Source of the DNA: Chloroflexota bacterium
GTDB lineage: Bacteria; Chloroflexota; Limnocylindria; Limnocylindrales; CSP1-4
Reading direction: 5' to 3'
DNA length: 34,846 bases
NCBI GenBank assembly: GCA_025351245.1
Contig: JANXWH010000064.1
Location: 1-34,846, forward strand
Both the position numbers and the translations under genes were made by a program. Every line of letters begins with the position of its first letter. The first letter of the stretch is position 1. The notes beneath the pieces were generated by a model. That model did not search any database, was not told the DNA's origin, and worked only from the letters and a program-made list of their open reading frames with translations. Shown in pieces: positions 32,360-34,846 of this stretch.

Positions 32360-33307
32360 GTGCCCGAGGCGATCGAGCTGCGCAGCCTGACGCGGTGGTA
32401 CGGCAAGCGCCGCGGCGTCATCGACCTGGAGGCGGACGTCCACGAGGGCGAGGTCTTCGGGTTCCTGGGCCCGAACGGTGCAGGCAAGACCACCACGATC
32501 CGGATGCTCCTGGGCCTGATCCGGCCCAGCGGGGGCAGCGCCCGGATCCTGGGGCTGGACCCCTGGACGCAGGCGCCCGCCGTGCATCGGCGGCTCGCCC
32601 ACCTTGGAAGCGACCCGGGCTACCTCGGCGACCTGGATGCCGCGTCGCTCCTGGACCACCTGGGCGCGCTTCGTGGGCTGCAGAAGGGCGCCTGGCGATC
32701 GCTCGCAGAACGCCTCGACCTGGATCCGAGGGTGCCGCTGAAGAAGCTGTCGCGCGGCAACCGCCAGAAGGTGGGCGTGGTCTCCGTGTTCATGGGCCGC
32801 GAGCCACTCCTTGTCATGGACGAGCCGTCCACCGGCCTGGACCCGCTCATGCAGCGGGAGTTCCTGGCGCTCGTGGCGGAGGCGCGCGCGGATGGCCGCA
32901 CGGTCTTCCTCTCGTCCCACAACCTGCCCGAGGTGGAACGGGCCTGCGACCGGGTGGCGATCATCCGGGAGGGCCGCATCGTCAAGATCGCCACCGTGGC
33001 CGCCCTGGTGGGGGACCACACGCGCTCCGTCAACCTGGTGCTCGGGCGGCCGGCGGCGGAGGGTGCGTTTGCCCTGCCCGGCGTCACGGTCCTCTCGAGC
33101 ACCGGGCAGGACGTCCACGTGATGGTCCGGGGCGATATCAACCCGCTCCTCCGCTGCCTTGGCGACCTGGACGTCCGCGACATCGCGATCAGCACACCCG
33201 ACGTCGAAGACCTCTTCTTCCGGTACTACGAGGGCACGGTTGCCGGGTCGGAGGGACGGGTCGTCGCGACCGGCGGCACCGGGATCCACGCGGAGGCCGC
33301 CCCGTGA
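32360..33307 (+). CDS. ABC transporter ATP-binding protein (ABC-2 type)
   Basis: FGFLGPNGAGKTTTIRMLLGLIRPSGG, KLSRGNRQKVGVVSVFMGREPLLVMDEPSTGLDPLMQREF; GTG start. Confidence 0.93.
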   Translation: MPEAIELRSLTRWYGKRRGVIDLEADVHEGEVFGFLGPNGAGKTTTIRMLLGLIRPSGGSARILGLDPWTQAPAVHRRLAHLGSDPGYLGDLDAASLLDHLGALRGLQKGAWRSLAERLDLDPRVPLKKLSRGNRQKVGVVSVFMGREPLLVMDEPSTGLDPLMQREFLALVAEARADGRTVFLSSHNLPEVERACDRVAIIREGRIVKIATVAALVGDHTRSVNLVLGRPAAEGAFALPGVTVLSSTGQDVHVMVRGDINPLLRCLGDLDVRDIAISTPDVEDLFFRYYEGTVAGSEGRVVATGGTGIHAEAAP

Positions 33308-34107
33308 CCGCGCTCTCGTTTCGCCTCGAGCTTCGACGCAGCCGGATCCTCGCCGTGGGGCTGGCGGTCGTCGTCCTGGTGTACGGCGGGCTGATCGCCG
33401 CGCTGTACCCGATCCTGCTCGCCAACACGGCGCAGATAGAGGACTACATGAAGCTCTTCCCGAAGGGATTCATGGCGGCCTTCGGGATCACGGGGAGCCT
33501 GGCCGACCCAGGCATCTTCTTCACGACGTACATCGGCAGCTTCCTCTGGCCGATCGTGGCGGCGATCGGCGCCATCGTCCTCGCAACCCGGCCGACGGCC
33601 TCGGACGCCGAGCGTGGCTGGGCCGACCTTCCCCTCGCGACGCCGTTGACGCGCGGACGCTACCTCGGCGCGGCGATCCTTGGCCAGGTGGTGGTCCTCG
33701 CCGCCCTCGCGCTCGCGACGGTCGGGGGCGTGCTGGCGGTGGGCACGCTCGTCGGGGCCGGCTTCGACGTCGCCCGGTTCACTGCCGCCGGCGTCGTTCT
33801 GTGGCTCTTCGCGTGCGCCATCGCCGGCATGACCTCGCTGCTGGCCGTGATCACGCTGAGCCGTAGCGTGGCCGCGGGGGTCGCGGCAGGAGTCCTGATC
33901 GCGATGTACCTGTTCAACATCGTTGCGCAGGTCCAGCCCGACTTCGCCTGGCTCGGCGACCTGTCCGCGTTCCGTTACGCTGGGGTTGGCGCGCTGATCG
34001 ACCGCGGGACGGTGGACTGGGTCGGCATCGGGGTGCTCGCCATCGTCGCCGTGGCCGGCTGGACGGCGTCGCTCGTGCTCTTCCGGCGGCGAGACCTCCT
34101 GCCCTGA
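33304..34107 (+). CDS. ABC-2 type transporter permease
   Basis: Six-TM-like protein; GTG 33304 overlaps the ATPase stop by 4 nt. Confidence 0.9.
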   Translation: MTALSFRLELRRSRILAVGLAVVVLVYGGLIAALYPILLANTAQIEDYMKLFPKGFMAAFGITGSLADPGIFFTTYIGSFLWPIVAAIGAIVLATRPTASDAERGWADLPLATPLTRGRYLGAAILGQVVVLAALALATVGGVLAVGTLVGAGFDVARFTAAGVVLWLFACAIAGMTSLLAVITLSRSVAAGVAAGVLIAMYLFNIVAQVQPDFAWLGDLSAFRYAGVGALIDRGTVDWVGIGVLAIVAVAGWTASLVLFRRRDLLP

Positions 34108-34120
34108 ACCGGGCTGTCGT

Positions 34121-34149
34121 TTGACCGGAACGGCGGAGCGCCGTACACT
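34121..34149 (+). promoter_or_regulatory. sigma70-like promoter upstream of rplU
   Basis: TTGACC (34121-34126) N17 TACACT (34144-34149). Confidence 0.7.
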
Positions 34150-34239
34150 CCCAATTCGCGCCCGAGACAAGCGGGCGGTTTGTTTCGCGCCCACCCGCGG
34201 CCGGCACTTCACGCCCGCCGAGCACCCACCCGGAGACCC

Positions 34240-34846
34240 ATGTACGCAGTCATCGAGACCGGCGGGAAGCAGTATCACGTCGAAGTCGGCACGGAGCTCG
34301 CGGTCGAGCTCCTCGACGTCGAGCCCGGTCAGGAGATCACCCTCGACCGCGTTTTGCTGGTCGCGGACGGGGACGAGGCGGCCATCGGCCGGCCGCTCGT
34401 TGCCGGGGCCGTCGTCAGCGCCACGGTCCTGCGGGCCGACCGCGCCGACAAGGTGATCTCGTTCAAGTACAAGCCAAAGGCCCGCCGCCGCGTCAAGAAG
34501 GGCCATCGCCAGGAGCAGACGATCCTGCGCATCACGGACGTCGCGCTCAACGGCAAGAGCGCCGCCGCGACCGAGAAGCTCGCGGCGGAGGCGCGCAAGA
34601 CGGAGCGCGAGCGACTCGCCGAGGCCGCCGCCACGCTGGCGGCCGCCGACGCCGCCCTCGCCGCGACCCTTGCATCGAAGGCCGCGGCCGCCGAAGCAGC
34701 CGCCGAAGCAGCCACTGGCCCCGCGGACGCGGCGAAGAAGCCGGCGAAGAAGCCGGTTCGCGCGCGAAGTGCGGAGGCGGAGACGCCCGCAGCCGACGCG
34801 GCGAAGCCCGCCGCCAAGCGCCCTCGCGCCGTGAAGAAGGAAGACT
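34240..34846 (+). CDS. rplU: Ribosomal protein bL21 with long Ala/Lys-rich C-terminal extension (3' end outside window)
   Basis: MYAVIETGGKQYHVEVGTELAVELLDVEPGQEITLDRVLLVADGDEAAIGRPLVAGAVV...KYKPKARRRVKKGHRQEQTILRITDVALNG followed by an Ala/Lys/Glu-rich tail. Confidence 0.96.
   Translation, partial: MYAVIETGGKQYHVEVGTELAVELLDVEPGQEITLDRVLLVADGDEAAIGRPLVAGAVVSATVLRADRADKVISFKYKPKARRRVKKGHRQEQTILRITDVALNGKSAAATEKLAAEARKTERERLAEAAATLAAADAALAATLASKAAAAEAAAEAATGPADAAKKPAKKPVRARSAEAETPAADAAKPAAKRPRAVKKED

Overview
High-GC bacterial chromosomal window of core housekeeping genes. Gene content suggests Chloroflexota or a related lineage, but that is inference only. I see no prophage, transposon, CRISPR array, rRNA or tRNA. 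Main blocks: (1) 3' end of a VanW-like gene, a P1B-type metal ATPase fused to a C-terminal hemerythrin domain, and a SIS-domain isomerase; (2) a two-gene 'split Tm-1' operon (UPF0261 plus PEP-hydrolase/TIM-barrel); (3) smpB followed by an unlisted tmRNA gene (ssrA, about 6825-7198, minus strand), with a structured leader upstream of smpB; (4) a small Cys-rich ORF, prfB (RF2) with a programmed +1 frameshift, GNAT, ftsE, ftsX and an S41 protease; (5) a nearly gapless ~13 kb minus-strand run parA-parB-gyrB-thioesterase-AlkD-like-gyrA-prs-small membrane protein-secA-ydcF; (6) two parS sites in a duplicated segment between divergent parA and mreD; (7) mreD-mrdA-rodA, a DUF2344 protein, an ABC-2 transporter, and rplU with a long Ala/Lys-rich tail running off the window. 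The most novel candidate is the smpB leader: promoter-like boxes, a near-perfect Shine-Dalgarno, a 17-codon ORF (MTDSSPRCCTTSQGASA) whose stop codon lies in the loop of a long hairpin, then a second strong hairpin. All calls were made by eye from sequence and the supplied ORF track; no searches were run.
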